Below are positions 23,709-33,139 of a stretch of 64,000 nucleotides of DNA, piece by piece. The stretch comes from Oceanobacillus sp. Castelsardo (GTDB lineage: Bacteria; Bacillota; Bacilli; Bacillales; Amphibacillaceae). Within the stretch, counting starts at the first letter, position 1. The number at the start of each line of letters is the position of its first letter. The position numbers and the translations under genes are program-made. The notes under the pieces are model-generated. The model saw nothing but the letters and a program-made list of their open reading frames with translations. It was not told where the DNA came from and ran no database searches. Location of the stretch: assembly GCF_001659985.1 (NCBI RefSeq), contig NZ_LYCS01000001.1:1-64000 (forward strand), given 5' to 3'.

Positions 23709-26267
23709 ATGACTATTTTTGTCGAGGGAAAGAATCGAATAAACATCGAATCGCTTAACAAAGACATAGAACAGTTTAGTGCTGTACATCCAATAACAAA
23801 TGATATGAAACTAACTCACAAAGGTGTTTCCCGCTTAGTAATGTTAGACCGTTATTCTTATAAAGATACAACGAAGAAAACATTAAAGGTAGGGGACTTT
23901 GTTGTGTTAACGGTCAAAGCGGACCCTAAGTTCCCGGCTAGAGGCCTAGGTTTTATCGAGTCCATTGATTGGAAAAGCAAAACAGCTGAAGTAAAGGTTG
24001 AACCAGATTATGTTTCTGTTTTAGATAATGAAAATGAAATCGAAACAGGAATTGTCGTACGTTCATTAGATACGATTGATAAGCCTTTAGAAGTTTATTA
24101 TGAACAAATTGCCATGAGAAATGCGACTGGTTTATCCTCTGTCGAAACATCAAAAGATAAGCAGACAGAATGGTTCCAAAACTATTATGAGGAACTTTCT
24201 AGTTTGAATTTCATCCCGGCTGGTAGAGTATTATATGGTGCTGGTTCTGAAACAGAGGTAACATACTTTAACTGTTATGTTATGCCATATGTAAAGGATT
24301 CTCGTGAAGGTATATCGGACCACCGAAAAAAAGTAATGGAGATCATGAGTAGAGGTGGGGGAGTAGGAACAAACGGTTCTACTTTAAGACCGAGAAATGC
24401 GCTAGCAAGAGGAGTAAATGGGAAATCTTCTGGTTCCGTTTCTTGGTTAGATGATATTGCGAAACTAACCCATTTGGTAGAACAAGGTGGATCCCGTAGA
24501 GGGGCACAAATGATAATGTTAGTCGATTCTCATCCTGATATCATTGAATTTATTATTTCAAAAATGCAAAACCCAAGAATTCTTAGGTTTTTAATTGAAA
24601 ATACAGAAGATGAACAAATTAGAAAATTAGCAGAAGAAAAATTGAAATTTACTCCAATGACTGAGACAGAAGAAGACCTTTATCAAGGGATTCTTAACTA
24701 TAAAAACATTCCTGGTCAAGGTGGTTTTACGGATGCGGTATTCCGTGAGGCGGAAGATAAATTAAGAACAGGTGGTACATATGCTGTTCATAACCCTGAA
24801 TTTTTAACGGGAGCAAATATTTCTGTTTGTATAACAAAAGAATTTATGGATGCTGTTGAAAATGATGATTATTATGAGCTTCGTTTCCCAGATGTTGAGA
24901 ATTACACGGAAGAAGAAATGAAGGCTTATAATGAAAAATGGCATGAAGTTGGCGATGTTCGTCAATGGGAAGAAATGGGTTATGGAATTCGTATATACCG
25001 TCACATTAAAGCAAAAGAATTGTGGAATTTGATTAATGTCTGTGCAACGTATTCAGCAGAACCAGGTATTTTCTTTATTGACAATGCTAACGAAATGACA
25101 AATGCGAAAAGTTATGGACAACAAGTAGTTGCAACAAATCCGTGTGGTGAGCAACCACTTGCACCATTTTCTGTTTGTAATTTAGCTGCAGTAAACCTTG
25201 CGGAGATGGCTAATAAAGATTCGAAGACAGTAAACTTTGAAAAACTAGAGCAAACAGTTAAAACTGGGGTGCGCATGCAAGATAATGTAATTGACGCAAC
25301 CCCATATTTCTTAAAAGAAAATGAAGAACAAGCATTAGGTGAACGACGAATTGGTTTAGGTGTGATGGGACTTCATGATTTATTAATTTATTGTGAATCT
25401 GCCTATGGATCAGAGGAAGGAAATAAATTGGTTGATAAAGTCTTTGAAACCATTGCTTTAACAGCTTATAGAACTTCTATTGAATTAGCTAAAGAAAAGG
25501 GAAGTTTTCCATTTTTAGTAGGTAAAACCGAAGAAGAAACAAAACAATTACGTCAAGCGTTTATCAATACAGGTTATATGAAGAGAATGCCTAAGGATAT
25601 TCTTGATGACATCTTAAAATATGGAATTCGTAATTCACATTTACTAACTGTTGCACCAACTGGCAGCACTGGAACCATGGTCGGGGTCTCAACAGGACTT
25701 GAACCGTACTACTCCTTCTCTTACTTCAGAAGTGGACGTTTAGGTAAATTCATTGAAGTAAAAGCAGATATTGTACAAGAATATTTAGATCAGCATCCTG
25801 AAGTAGACTCAAATGAACTACCAGAATGGTTTGTAACTGCGATGGATTTAGCACCTGAAGATCATGCTGATACACAATGCGTTATTCAACGTTGGGTAGA
25901 TAGCTCGATTTCTAAAACAGTGAATGCTCCAAAAGGATATTCTGTTGAACAAGTAGAAAGTGTATATGAAAGATTGTATAAAGGCGGTGCGAAAGGCGGT
26001 ACGGTATATGTAGATGGAAGCCGTGATAGCCAAGTACTAACCTTAAAAGCGGAAGAAAATACATTCGAACAAACAGAATTATTTGAAGAAGACAAGAAAC
26101 CTAAAGTTGTACTTGTTGACACAGTTCCAGAATTGGAAAAAACGAGCGTTACAATTGGCTCAGAGATAGGAAATACTTGTCCAGTATGTCGTGAAGGAAC
26201 TGTTGAAGATATAGGCGGATGTAATACTTGTACTAGCTGTGGTGCACAATTAAAATGTGGGCTATAG
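23709..26267 (+). CDS. nrdJ: Adenosylcobalamin-dependent ribonucleotide reductase (class II)
   Basis: An 852-residue class II reductase that makes deoxyribonucleotides using adenosylcobalamin, independently of oxygen. The active-site set is present: redox Cys in TYFNCYVMPY, the radical-site motif NPCGEQPL with its Asn, Cys and Glu, the partner Cys in FSVCNLAAVNL, and the phosphate-binding APTGSTGTMVGVS. The C-terminus has a four- or six-Cys zinc-ribbon-like tail (CPVCREGT, GGCNTCTSCGAQLKCG) that re-reduces the active site. No ATP-cone is evident at the N-terminus. Paired NrdR boxes upstream indicate repression by NrdR. GGGAGAAG precedes the ATG and a terminator follows. Confidence 0.94.
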   Translation: MTIFVEGKNRINIESLNKDIEQFSAVHPITNDMKLTHKGVSRLVMLDRYSYKDTTKKTLKVGDFVVLTVKADPKFPARGLGFIESIDWKSKTAEVKVEPDYVSVLDNENEIETGIVVRSLDTIDKPLEVYYEQIAMRNATGLSSVETSKDKQTEWFQNYYEELSSLNFIPAGRVLYGAGSETEVTYFNCYVMPYVKDSREGISDHRKKVMEIMSRGGGVGTNGSTLRPRNALARGVNGKSSGSVSWLDDIAKLTHLVEQGGSRRGAQMIMLVDSHPDIIEFIISKMQNPRILRFLIENTEDEQIRKLAEEKLKFTPMTETEEDLYQGILNYKNIPGQGGFTDAVFREAEDKLRTGGTYAVHNPEFLTGANISVCITKEFMDAVENDDYYELRFPDVENYTEEEMKAYNEKWHEVGDVRQWEEMGYGIRIYRHIKAKELWNLINVCATYSAEPGIFFIDNANEMTNAKSYGQQVVATNPCGEQPLAPFSVCNLAAVNLAEMANKDSKTVNFEKLEQTVKTGVRMQDNVIDATPYFLKENEEQALGERRIGLGVMGLHDLLIYCESAYGSEEGNKLVDKVFETIALTAYRTSIELAKEKGSFPFLVGKTEEETKQLRQAFINTGYMKRMPKDILDDILKYGIRNSHLLTVAPTGSTGTMVGVSTGLEPYYSFSYFRSGRLGKFIEVKADIVQEYLDQHPEVDSNELPEWFVTAMDLAPEDHADTQCVIQRWVDSSISKTVNAPKGYSVEQVESVYERLYKGGAKGGTVYVDGSRDSQVLTLKAEENTFEQTELFEEDKKPKVVLVDTVPELEKTSVTIGSEIGNTCPVCREGTVEDIGGCNTCTSCGAQLKCGL

Positions 26268-26274
26268 GATTAGT

Positions 26275-26310
26275 AAAAGGGATTAGCTCATAAGCTAATC
26301 CCTTTTCTAT
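26275..26310 (+). terminator. Terminator of nrdJ
   Basis: AAAAGGGATTAGCT and AGCTAATCCCTTTT are perfect complements around CATA, eight bases after the nrdJ stop. Confidence 0.9.
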
Positions 26311-26443
26311 GATAAGATATATGTGAGGTAGAATTTAAAACTTCTACACAGATGGTAAAAAGCTTGTTTAACATATTTCTTTCATGTATTCTTGATTATA
26401 GTAAACAATTTTGCCTGAACTAAAAAAGAAGCGAGGTAATAGA

Positions 26444-26872
26444 ATGCCAACTCCTAGTATGGAAGATTACATAGAGATTATTTATAATCTACTTGAAAAA
26501 AAAGGGTTTGCTCGTGTTTCTGATATTGCAGAGAAGTTATCTGTTCACCCTTCATCTGTAACAAAAATGGTACAGAAATTGGACAAAGATGACTATTTAG
26601 ATTATGAGAAGTATCGCGGGTTTATACTTACTTCAAAAGGAAAAAAGATTGGTGAGCGCTTAGTATACCGACACGAACTCCTAGAAGTATTTCTCGAAAT
26701 AATTGGAGTAGAGAAAGAAAATATTTATAACGATGTGGAAGGTATTGAACATCATTTAAGTTGGAATTCCATTGATCGTATAGGTGATCTTGTCCGTTAT
26801 TTTAAGTCAGATGAAGATAGAGTGAAGGAACTTAGAAAAGTGCAAGATGAAACAGAAAATAATCAAGATTAA
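26444..26872 (+). CDS. mntR: Manganese transport regulator MntR
   Basis: A 142-residue DtxR-family repressor that represses manganese uptake genes when loaded with Mn(II). The start at ATG 26444 (GCGAGG upstream) gives exactly the B. subtilis length and register. With that numbering all metal ligands are present: Asp8, Glu11, His77, Glu99, Glu102 and His103. The N-terminal winged helix includes [20 protein letters not shown]. An in-frame ATG at 26411 would add 11 residues and disturb this register. It stands alone, followed by the patatin gene after 115 bases. Confidence 0.95.
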   Translation: MPTPSMEDYIEIIYNLLEKKGFARVSDIAEKLSVHPSSVTKMVQKLDKDDYLDYEKYRGFILTSKGKKIGERLVYRHELLEVFLEIIGVEKENIYNDVEGIEHHLSWNSIDRIGDLVRYFKSDEDRVKELRKVQDETENNQD

Positions 26873-26987
26873 TTATAAATATAGTTCTAAAAGTTTTTAC
26901 TCTAGATTAAGAATATAAGTAGCATAAGGTTTACATGCATCCTTAAGAATTTCCGTGTATAGAATAACAATCATAAGGAGCGAACGG

Positions 26988-27884
26988 ATGAAAATTGATG
27001 CTGTTTTTTCTGGTGGTGGAGTAAAGGCTTTTGCATTTGCGGGCGTATTAAAAAGCCTAGAGGAAAGTAAGTTTCATTTAGAACGAGTTGCTGGGACATC
27101 TGCGGGAGCAATTGTTGCATCTCTTATCGCCTCAGATTACAAAACAGATGAAATCATTCATTTAACCCAAGAGCTTGATCTAAAAAAGTTTTTAGATCCC
27201 CCCGCTCTAACGAAATTCATTCCAATAAGTAAATGGTTGTTTTTATATTTCCAATTAGGAATCAACAAAGGAAACAAGTTAGAAGATTGGTTATATCGAA
27301 CACTTGCCGAAAAAAAAATATATACATTTAATGATATTAAAGAAGGGTATCTTAAAGTTGTTGTCAGTGATTTGTCCTTAGGTAAGTTAGTTATTATTCC
27401 TGATGATTTAGAACGTGTTTATGGACTACATCCTAAACATTTTCCGATTTCAACAGCTGTAAGGATGAGTGCTGGATTTCCTTATTTTTTTATGCCAAAG
27501 AAAATGCCAGGAAAAACAGAAAAGAAAAGTATCATTGTGGATGGAGGATTATTAAGTAATTTTCCTATGTGGTTATTTAGTGACGGGGAAGAGAAAAGGG
27601 ACACAAGACCAGTACTAGGAGTAAAGTTTACAGGTTCCATTGAAAAGGAAAATACCCCACGAAAGATTACGAATGCATTTGATATGTTTACAGCACTATT
27701 TGCTACAATGAAACAAGCGCATGATGCTAGGTATATATCAAAGTCGGATAAAAATAATATTATTTTTATACCGGTAGTAGGTGTAGATACGGTAAATTTC
27801 CATCTCGATAAAAAAGGCAAACAAGAATTATTCGATATCGGTAAAACTTATACGGATGAATTTTTAAAGTATTGGCCTAAATAG
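26988..27884 (+). CDS. yqhO: Patatin-like phospholipase YqhO
   Basis: A 298-residue cytoplasmic patatin-family lipid acyl hydrolase with a Ser-Asp catalytic dyad. The oxyanion hole GGGVKAFAFAG, the nucleophile elbow GTSAG and the DGG motif (VDGGLLSNFP) are all present. The true start is ATG 26988, with AAGGAG upstream; the longer frame from 26955 lacks a ribosome-binding site. Position after mntR matches B. subtilis yqhO. The natural substrate is not known. It converges on yqhP with a shared terminator. Confidence 0.92.
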   Translation: MKIDAVFSGGGVKAFAFAGVLKSLEESKFHLERVAGTSAGAIVASLIASDYKTDEIIHLTQELDLKKFLDPPALTKFIPISKWLFLYFQLGINKGNKLEDWLYRTLAEKKIYTFNDIKEGYLKVVVSDLSLGKLVIIPDDLERVYGLHPKHFPISTAVRMSAGFPYFFMPKKMPGKTEKKSIIVDGGLLSNFPMWLFSDGEEKRDTRPVLGVKFTGSIEKENTPRKITNAFDMFTALFATMKQAHDARYISKSDKNNIIFIPVVGVDTVNFHLDKKGKQELFDIGKTYTDEFLKYWPK

Positions 27885-27976
27885 GAACAAAATCGTCAAC
27901 AACCATTCGCTAATTGCCGGCGTGGCCTTCCCTAAGGATAAGATTTGATAAGCTAACCTCCTATAATTTTTTACCA

Positions 27977-28026
27977 CAAAAAGAAAAGACCGGGCTCCTA
28001 GAAGGAAGCATGGTCTTTTCTTTTTG
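27977..28026. terminator. Bidirectional terminator between yqhO and yqhP
   Basis: AAAAAGAAAAGACC and GGTCTTTTCTTTTT pair around a longer GC-containing loop. The stem reaches into the end of the yqhP frame. Confidence 0.8.
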
Positions 28027-28384
28027 CTTTATTTCCATCAATAACTTTCAGGTGCCCAGCTGAACGTTTACTCCGGTTTTTCTTTATCGGATTTGGTTGC
28101 TTTTTAGAAGCTAGTTTTGCAGCTTGAGTCGCTCTTGCATTGTCATTATTGTATTTTGCTTTTGATTGGCGAACAGCTTTTTTATATTTCTTCATTTCAT
28201 TAGAAGGAGCCTTTTTTCTAAGAAAAACGAAATAAATCACTGCAAATATAACTAACCCAAAGAAAATAGTTGTTAAAATACTCATTAAAAACTTACCAGG
28301 TTGTGTAAAGAGTTGAGAAAATAAGCCAATAACGCCTAAACCAATAATTACATAAAACAGTATTGACCATTTATTCCGAACCAT
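27998..28384 (-). CDS. yqhP: YqhP-like membrane protein (SA1402 family)
   Basis: A 128-residue protein with two hydrophobic helices (about 7-26 and 33-54) followed by a very basic cytoplasmic tail rich in Lys, Arg, Ala and Asn (KKYKKAVRQSKAKY, KKNRSKRS). Position between yqhO and yqhR matches B. subtilis yqhP. AGGAGGAG precedes the ATG. Function is unknown; the tail could contact nucleic acid or phospholipid heads. Confidence 0.75.
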   Translation of the reverse strand: MVRNKWSILFYVIIGLGVIGLFSQLFTQPGKFLMSILTTIFFGLVIFAVIYFVFLRKKAPSNEMKKYKKAVRQSKAKYNNDNARATQAAKLASKKQPNPIKKNRSKRSAGHLKVIDGNKAKRKDHASF

Positions 28385-28706
28385 CAGAATCTCCTCCTTC
28401 TTTATTTGAGTTTATTATATATTCTGGAAGTAAATGTAATGCCATAGATGAAAATTGTTCCTATAATTCCAGGATATGTAAACTTTGACCAAATCATATT
28501 CTATACCTAATTTTTCCCTGTTTTTCTTAAAAATATTCATTATAAAATAACAAGTTATAAAAAATCTTGTTTATTCTATTGTATGCACGACTACAACTAT
28601 GTTTAATTTCATTTTACTAAATACTGAAGAAGATAACTAGTTATTTACAACAATCTGTATGATTGGTTTTTACGTATTTGGTAATAATACTTGTGAGGTG
28701 ATTCAT
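28385..28706. other. 322-base divergent intergenic region yqhP-figP
   Basis: It is very AT-rich and should contain the two divergent promoters. I looked for a sigma-G promoter for figP: CATTTTA at 28610 fits the -10 but no -35 at the right distance was found. Nothing else is recognisable. Confidence 0.4.
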
Positions 28707-29201
28707 ATGAGCGATAATAAGCAATTAGAACAAAATAAACCGGAGAATACGATGTCAATCTTGGGAAGATCTTTGTTAACTGGTTTTGTTGGAGGTATTC
28801 TATGGAGTACGATTGCTGTATTTTTATATTATTTTAATTTTGTGGAAGTCTCACCAAAATCATTTGTGTTAAGATCCTGGTTGAAAACGGATTGGACTGA
28901 CAGTTGGTTAGGTGATCTTGTTTCCGTTATTATAATAGGACTTTTATCCATTGTCACGGCTATGATTTACTATGGCATTTTAAAAAAGGTGCAAACTATG
29001 TGGATTAGTGTAGTTTATGGAATAATCCTATGGGGAATTGTTTTTTATTTATTACAGCCCATATATGCTAATATTCCTAATTTAGTTGAATTGCAATCTA
29101 ATTCTATTGTAACATCTTTATGTTTATTTATCTTGTATGGTACATTTATCGGATATTCTATTTCTTATGATTATCACGATACTCAAGTAGAACAATTATA
29201 G
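28707..29201 (+). CDS. figP: FigP (formerly YqhR), germination amplifier subunit
   Basis: A 164-residue protein with four hydrophobic helices (about 18-38, 65-88, 96-116 and 133-153) and a short charged N-terminus (MSDNKQLEQNK). Start ATG 28707 has GAGGTG upstream; the longer frame from 28659 has none. By sequence layout and position after yqhP it is YqhR, recently named FigP, which pairs with SpoVAF to form a spore-membrane ion channel that amplifies germination. A SpoVAF-type gene occurs 18.5 kb upstream in this same window. Direct partnership here is inferred. Confidence 0.85.
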   Translation: MSDNKQLEQNKPENTMSILGRSLLTGFVGGILWSTIAVFLYYFNFVEVSPKSFVLRSWLKTDWTDSWLGDLVSVIIIGLLSIVTAMIYYGILKKVQTMWISVVYGIILWGIVFYLLQPIYANIPNLVELQSNSIVTSLCLFILYGTFIGYSISYDYHDTQVEQL

Positions 29202-29203
29202 AG

Positions 29204-29410
29204 GTTGTTCAAAAAGGCCGGTGATAATGACATTTCAAGACAGGGATATTCTCCAAAGTTTCTTTATACGTTCTTCTACCTGAGCGCAAGAACGTCAAAG
29301 TTCCGCCGCCTCAAGCTGCCGAAGAACAGGTCATGCTAGTATCGGAGTTGTAAAAGGACTTTGCGTACTTATCTGACTCGGACCTTTTTATTCTCCTCTT
29401 GAAACGTACT
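29204..29410 (-). repeat. Dispersed GTTCAAAAAGGAGG repeat, inverted long copy B
   Basis: It reads on the minus strand as the same element as at 32750-32901, with plus-strand terminus GTTGTTCAAAAAGGCCGG and far end TTTTTATTCTCCTCTTGAAAC. It is longer (about 207 bp) through an internal insertion around TTCTTCTACC. The rest of the gap to yqhT (to 29552) is AT-rich and carries presumably the yqhT promoter. Confidence 0.65.
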
Positions 29411-29552
29411 TAGAAAAAACCTCTTATCGTTTTCAAGTTGTTTTTATTATTAAATGGTTATTCAAATGAATATTTTTATGATAAACTAAAGAATAGTTAA
29501 ATTTTAACAAAATTCTCATGAAAGATGATTTTCATTAGGAAAGGGTGGGGGC

Positions 29553-30614
29553 ATGGAAAAGTTATCTAAATTGAGAGAAGCATTAAATCAAAATAAATTA
29601 GATGGAATACTTGTAACCAGTCCTTATAATAGACGATATATAACGGGCTTCACGGGTACGGCAGGTGTTGCAATCATTTCTGAAAATGATTCTCGATTTA
29701 TTACAGATTTTAGATACACAGAACAAGCGAATGAACAAGCAAAAGAGTTTCAAATTATTGAACATAAAACGCCAATTGAACAAGAAATAAAAACTCAATT
29801 AAAAGAAATGAATATAAGTAGGCTTGGCTTTGAAAGAGATCATGTAACTTTTGGAGAATATGCATTATATAGTAAGACCTTAGAAGTGGAGCTTGTACCA
29901 GTAAGTGGAATCATCGAGGAAATTCGTTTAATAAAAACAACGGATGAATTAGAAATTTTAAGGAAAGCAGCTAAAATTGTCGATGATGCTTTTGCACACA
30001 TACAAAGTTACATTAAGCCCGGTGTGAAAGAAATTGATATATCGAATGAACTAGAATTCTTCATGAGAAAACAAGGTGCTACAGCTTCGAGTTTCGATAC
30101 CATTGTAGCTTCAGGTTATCGTTCTGCTCTTCCCCATGGAGTAGCTTCAAATAAAGAAATTCAATCCGGAGAATTGGTAACATTAGATTATGGTGCCATT
30201 TATGAGGGTTACTGTTCAGACATTACGAGAACAGTAGCTGTTGGTGAAATCTCGGACCAACTAGATGATATATACCATACTGTTTTAGAAGCTAACTTAA
30301 AAGGGGTAAAGGGAACGAAACCTGGCATGACTGGAAAAGAAGCAGACGATTTAACTAGAAATTATATCGAAGGAAAAGGCTATGGTCAATATTTTGGTCA
30401 TTCTACAGGCCATGGTATTGGCCTTGAAGTACATGAAGGTCCAACATTATCCAAGCGTTCTGACAAAGTTCTTGAGCCTGGAATGGTAGTAACGGTAGAG
30501 CCGGGTATTTATATCGCTAATATCGGAGGGTGTCGAATTGAAGACGATATAGTCATTACAGAAACCGGGAATGAACGTTTGACCTTTGCACCTAAGCAAT
30601 TAATTCAACTTTAG
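29553..30614 (+). CDS. yqhT: Xaa-Pro aminopeptidase family metallopeptidase YqhT
   Basis: A 353-residue M24B peptidase expected to remove N-terminal residues next to proline. An N-terminal creatinase-like domain (about 1-130) is followed by the pita-bread domain with the five metal ligands: two Asp ([10 protein letters not shown] and CSDITRT), His in [11 protein letters not shown], and Glu in VEPGIY and RIEDDI. Length is normal. It directly precedes efp with a 23-base gap, the conserved order in Firmicutes, which hints at co-regulation with translation of polyproline proteins. Confidence 0.94.
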   Translation: MEKLSKLREALNQNKLDGILVTSPYNRRYITGFTGTAGVAIISENDSRFITDFRYTEQANEQAKEFQIIEHKTPIEQEIKTQLKEMNISRLGFERDHVTFGEYALYSKTLEVELVPVSGIIEEIRLIKTTDELEILRKAAKIVDDAFAHIQSYIKPGVKEIDISNELEFFMRKQGATASSFDTIVASGYRSALPHGVASNKEIQSGELVTLDYGAIYEGYCSDITRTVAVGEISDQLDDIYHTVLEANLKGVKGTKPGMTGKEADDLTRNYIEGKGYGQYFGHSTGHGIGLEVHEGPTLSKRSDKVLEPGMVVTVEPGIYIANIGGCRIEDDIVITETGNERLTFAPKQLIQL

Positions 30615-30637
30615 TATTTGAGACGGAGGAAAACATA

Positions 30638-31201
30638 ATGATTTCAGTAAACGAATTCAAAACAGGATTAACAATTAAAGTGGATGGAGACATTTTACAG
30701 GTTATCGAATTTCAACATGTTAAGCCGGGGAAAGGTGCAGCTTTTGTCCGTTCAAAATTACGTAATTTAAGAAATGGAAACATTCAGGAAAAAACATTTC
30801 GTGGCGGTGAAAAGGTAGATACAGCACATATTGATAACAATAAAATGCAGTATCTTTATGCAAGTGGTAATACACATGCTTTTATGAATACAAATACGTA
30901 TGAACAAATAGAAATTCCTTCAGAACAAATTGAATATCAATTGAAGTTTATAAAGGAAAATATGGAAGTGAACGTAATAAGCTATGAAGGCGAAATCTTA
31001 GGTGTTGATTTACCTAATAACGTGGAACTGGAAGTGGTTGAAACAGAGCCAGGTATTAAAGGTGATACAGCTAGTGGTGGTTCCAAACCTGCAACTGTAG
31101 AAACAGGCCTAGTCGTTCAAGTACCATTCTTTGTAAATAAAGGAGATATCTTAGTTATTAATACTTCTGATGGAAAATATGTTTCTAGAGCAAACCATTA
31201 A
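30638..31201 (+). CDS. efp: Translation elongation factor P
   Basis: A 187-residue three-domain factor that rescues ribosomes stalled at polyproline. The N-terminal KOW-like domain ends in the modification loop [11 protein letters not shown], where Lys32 is the residue that carries a 5-aminopentanol group in B. subtilis. The two following OB domains are complete and include the [16 protein letters not shown] signature near the C-terminus. GACGGAGG precedes the ATG. It is co-transcribed with yqhT and closed by a terminator. Confidence 0.97.
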   Translation: MISVNEFKTGLTIKVDGDILQVIEFQHVKPGKGAAFVRSKLRNLRNGNIQEKTFRGGEKVDTAHIDNNKMQYLYASGNTHAFMNTNTYEQIEIPSEQIEYQLKFIKENMEVNVISYEGEILGVDLPNNVELEVVETEPGIKGDTASGGSKPATVETGLVVQVPFFVNKGDILVINTSDGKYVSRANH

Positions 31202-31211
31202 TATATTTTTT

Positions 31212-31245
31212 AAAAAGTCTTAGCAAATGCTAAGGCTTTTTTTTA
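31212..31245 (+). terminator. Terminator of yqhT-efp
   Basis: AAAAAGTCTTAGCA and TGCTAAGGCTTTTT pair around AA and end in a run of eight T residues. Confidence 0.88.
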
Positions 31246-31250
31246 TAGAG

Positions 31251-31278
31251 TCATAATTCAACGATGTGAACATACATT
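31251..31278 (+). promoter_or_regulatory. Sigma-E promoter of the spoIIIA operon
   Basis: CATACATT at 31271-31278 is a perfect sigma-E -10 (CATACANT). TCATAAT at 31251-31257, 13 bp upstream, matches six of seven positions of the -35 KMATATT. It lies 35 bases before spoIIIAA, whose B. subtilis operon is sigma-E dependent. Confidence 0.75.
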
Positions 31279-31313
31279 TTACTATATAACTACAAAAAAA
31301 GAGAGGGTCCATA

Positions 31314-32240
31314 ATGGAAGAAATTTTACGATTATTTCCAAGTGAGATGAGACAAGCTATTCAGACGAAAATTGGAAATCGTTGGGACTTTCTTCAAGAA
31401 ATTCGAATACGATTGTTTCAGCCAATTGAATTTATTTTTGATAGGCAAATAGAGTGGGTTTCTCATGTAAAACCAAATAAGAACGACGGTGTATATATTG
31501 TTAACCAGCTTAGTGAATTTTCATTATATCGTATGACAGATGAACTACGAGAAGGGTATATCACGATAGAGGGAGGCCATCGGGTAGGAATAGCAGGAAG
31601 AGTTAACACGATCGGTGGTTCTGTAAAGGCGCTACAATACATCACTTTTTTTAATATTCGAATAGCGAAACAAAAAATCGGAGTTGCTAACGCCATTATT
31701 CCATATATTTTTAAAGAAAAATATTTAAACACATTAATTGTTGGTGCACCACAAACTGGTAAGACAACACTCATTCGGGATACTACCAGGATAATTTCAT
31801 CGGGGTGGGGAAAAGTTCCAGCACAAAAAGTTGGTGTAGTTGATGAAAGGTCAGAAATTGCTGCGGCTATTAATGGTATTCCACAACTTAATCTCGGGAT
31901 TAGAACGGACGTAATGGATGCATGTCCAAAAGCGGAAGGTATGATGATGATGATTCGTTCCATGTCACCTGATGTATTAGTAGTAGATGAAATTGGTAGT
32001 GCAGACGATATTAATGCGTTGATGGAAGCAATTAATACAGGGGTAACAGTTATTTGTACGATACATGGCCATAGTCTAATGGAATTAAAAAAACGACCTT
32101 CCCTTGAAATTTTATTTCAACATAAGGTTTTTGAAAGAATTCTTTTTTTAGAAAAATCGAGACAACCATCTGTTTTGAAGAAGGTTTATGACCAGAATGA
32201 AAAGGAAATTTTACAGAAAACGAGGTTTGTTATCACATGA
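31314..32240 (+). CDS. spoIIIAA: Stage III sporulation ATPase SpoIIIAA
   Basis: A 308-residue secretion-type ATPase acting in the mother cell at the base of the SpoIIIA-SpoIIQ channel that keeps the engulfed forespore active. The N-terminal domain (to about 130) is followed by an AAA core with Walker A GAPQTGKTTLIRD, VGVVDERSEIAAA, and Walker B DVLVVDEIGS. Length is normal. GAGAGGG precedes the ATG. It is the first gene of a complete eight-gene operon and overlaps spoIIIAB by 4 bases. Confidence 0.96.
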   Translation: MEEILRLFPSEMRQAIQTKIGNRWDFLQEIRIRLFQPIEFIFDRQIEWVSHVKPNKNDGVYIVNQLSEFSLYRMTDELREGYITIEGGHRVGIAGRVNTIGGSVKALQYITFFNIRIAKQKIGVANAIIPYIFKEKYLNTLIVGAPQTGKTTLIRDTTRIISSGWGKVPAQKVGVVDERSEIAAAINGIPQLNLGIRTDVMDACPKAEGMMMMIRSMSPDVLVVDEIGSADDINALMEAINTGVTVICTIHGHSLMELKKRPSLEILFQHKVFERILFLEKSRQPSVLKKVYDQNEKEILQKTRFVIT

Positions 32241-32749
32241 ATTGGATTGGCGCCCTTTTATTAATCATTACAACAACATGGCTGGGATTTGATTGGAGTA
32301 ACCGACTATCCAATCGGCCGAAACAAATAAGACAAATAAAAAATGCATTACAAATTTTAGAAGCAGAAATTGTTTATAGCCAATTACCACTCAGAGAGGC
32401 CTTTATAAATATATCCAAACAAATACCGGAACCTACAAGATCATTTTTTGAAGAGATTGGTCTGAGTTTACAAGATAAAAATATTGATTTCTATATAATT
32501 TGGAAAGAAAAAGTGGATGTACTAATCAGAAATTCCAGTCTAGCTGGTAATGAAAGAGAAATTTTATACCAATTTGGCAGAACAATAGGGCAGCATGATT
32601 TTTATCAACAACAAAAGCATATTCAATTAACACTATCCCATTTAGAACGAGAGCTTGAGGATGCAAGAGAGGAGCAATACAAATACAGTAAAATGGCCAA
32701 AAGTTTAGGATTTTTAGCAGGTTTATTTATTGTATTATTGCTGATTTAA
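32237..32749 (+). CDS. spoIIIAB: Stage III sporulation protein SpoIIIAB
   Basis: A 170-residue GspF-like mother-cell membrane protein. It has an N-terminal membrane segment (about 3-20), a cytoplasmic helical domain and a C-terminal hydrophobic helix (about 155-170), like the platform proteins of type II secretion but with a single domain. The ATGA overlap with spoIIIAA points to translational coupling. Its stop abuts a dispersed repeat element that separates it from spoIIIAC by about 180 bases, in place of the usual tight spacing. Confidence 0.93.
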   Translation: MNWIGALLLIITTTWLGFDWSNRLSNRPKQIRQIKNALQILEAEIVYSQLPLREAFINISKQIPEPTRSFFEEIGLSLQDKNIDFYIIWKEKVDVLIRNSSLAGNEREILYQFGRTIGQHDFYQQQKHIQLTLSHLERELEDAREEQYKYSKMAKSLGFLAGLFIVLLLI

Positions 32750-32901
32750 GTGCGCGTTCAAAAAGGAGGATAAAAAAGCCCGAGAAGTTCGAGGCGGCGA
32801 AGCTTTGAGTACCGGAGCGTATGCAGTTAATACGTGAGGAACGGAAAAGCAAGCCAACGAAGAAATTCGAAGTGTCATTTTTACCGGACTTTTTGAACAA
32901 C
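32750..32901 (+). repeat. Dispersed GTTCAAAAAGGAGG repeat, copy C, inside spoIIIA
   Basis: A 152-bp element from GTGCGCGTTCAAAAAGGAGG to TACCGGACTTTTTGAACAAC with complementary termini. It inserts between spoIIIAB and spoIIIAC, immediately after the spoIIIAB stop. It contains a GGAGG-like sequence and internal hairpins (GAGGCGGCGAAGC). ORFs through it are not supported. Confidence 0.8.
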
Positions 32902-32926
32902 CTTTTTAACGGAAAGGAGTCAATCC

Positions 32927-33127
32927 ATGTTTACAGATGCACAAATCTTATTTCAAATAGCAGGAATTGGAATCATAGTTGCACTGATACATACCATCTT
33001 AAAACAAATGGGAAAAGAGGAAATAGCACAGTTTGCAACGTTAATAGGATTTATCATTGTTCTTGTCATTGTGATTAATGGACTATCTGATTTATTTAAC
33101 CAAATAAAATCGGTATTTCTTTTCTAG
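32927..33127 (+). CDS. spoIIIAC: Stage III sporulation protein SpoIIIAC
   Basis: A 66-residue membrane protein with two hydrophobic helices (about 7-25 and 34-54) joined by a basic turn (KQMGKEE). Size and topology match SpoIIIAC, a small mother-cell membrane part of the feeding-tube channel that resembles SpoIIIAD. GGAAAGGAG precedes the ATG. The downstream gene follows after 12 bases. Confidence 0.92.
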   Translation: MFTDAQILFQIAGIGIIVALIHTILKQMGKEEIAQFATLIGFIIVLVIVINGLSDLFNQIKSVFLF

Positions 33128-33139
33128 GAGCATGTAATC

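Noticed and set aside
28581-28616. Sigma-G promoter for figP (GTATG and CATTTTA)
   Set aside because: The spacing of 24 bases is too long for sigma-G.
32821-33078. 85-residue plus-strand ORF from the repeat into spoIIIAC
   Set aside because: It runs through a repeat and the wrong frame of spoIIIAC; no ribosome-binding site.
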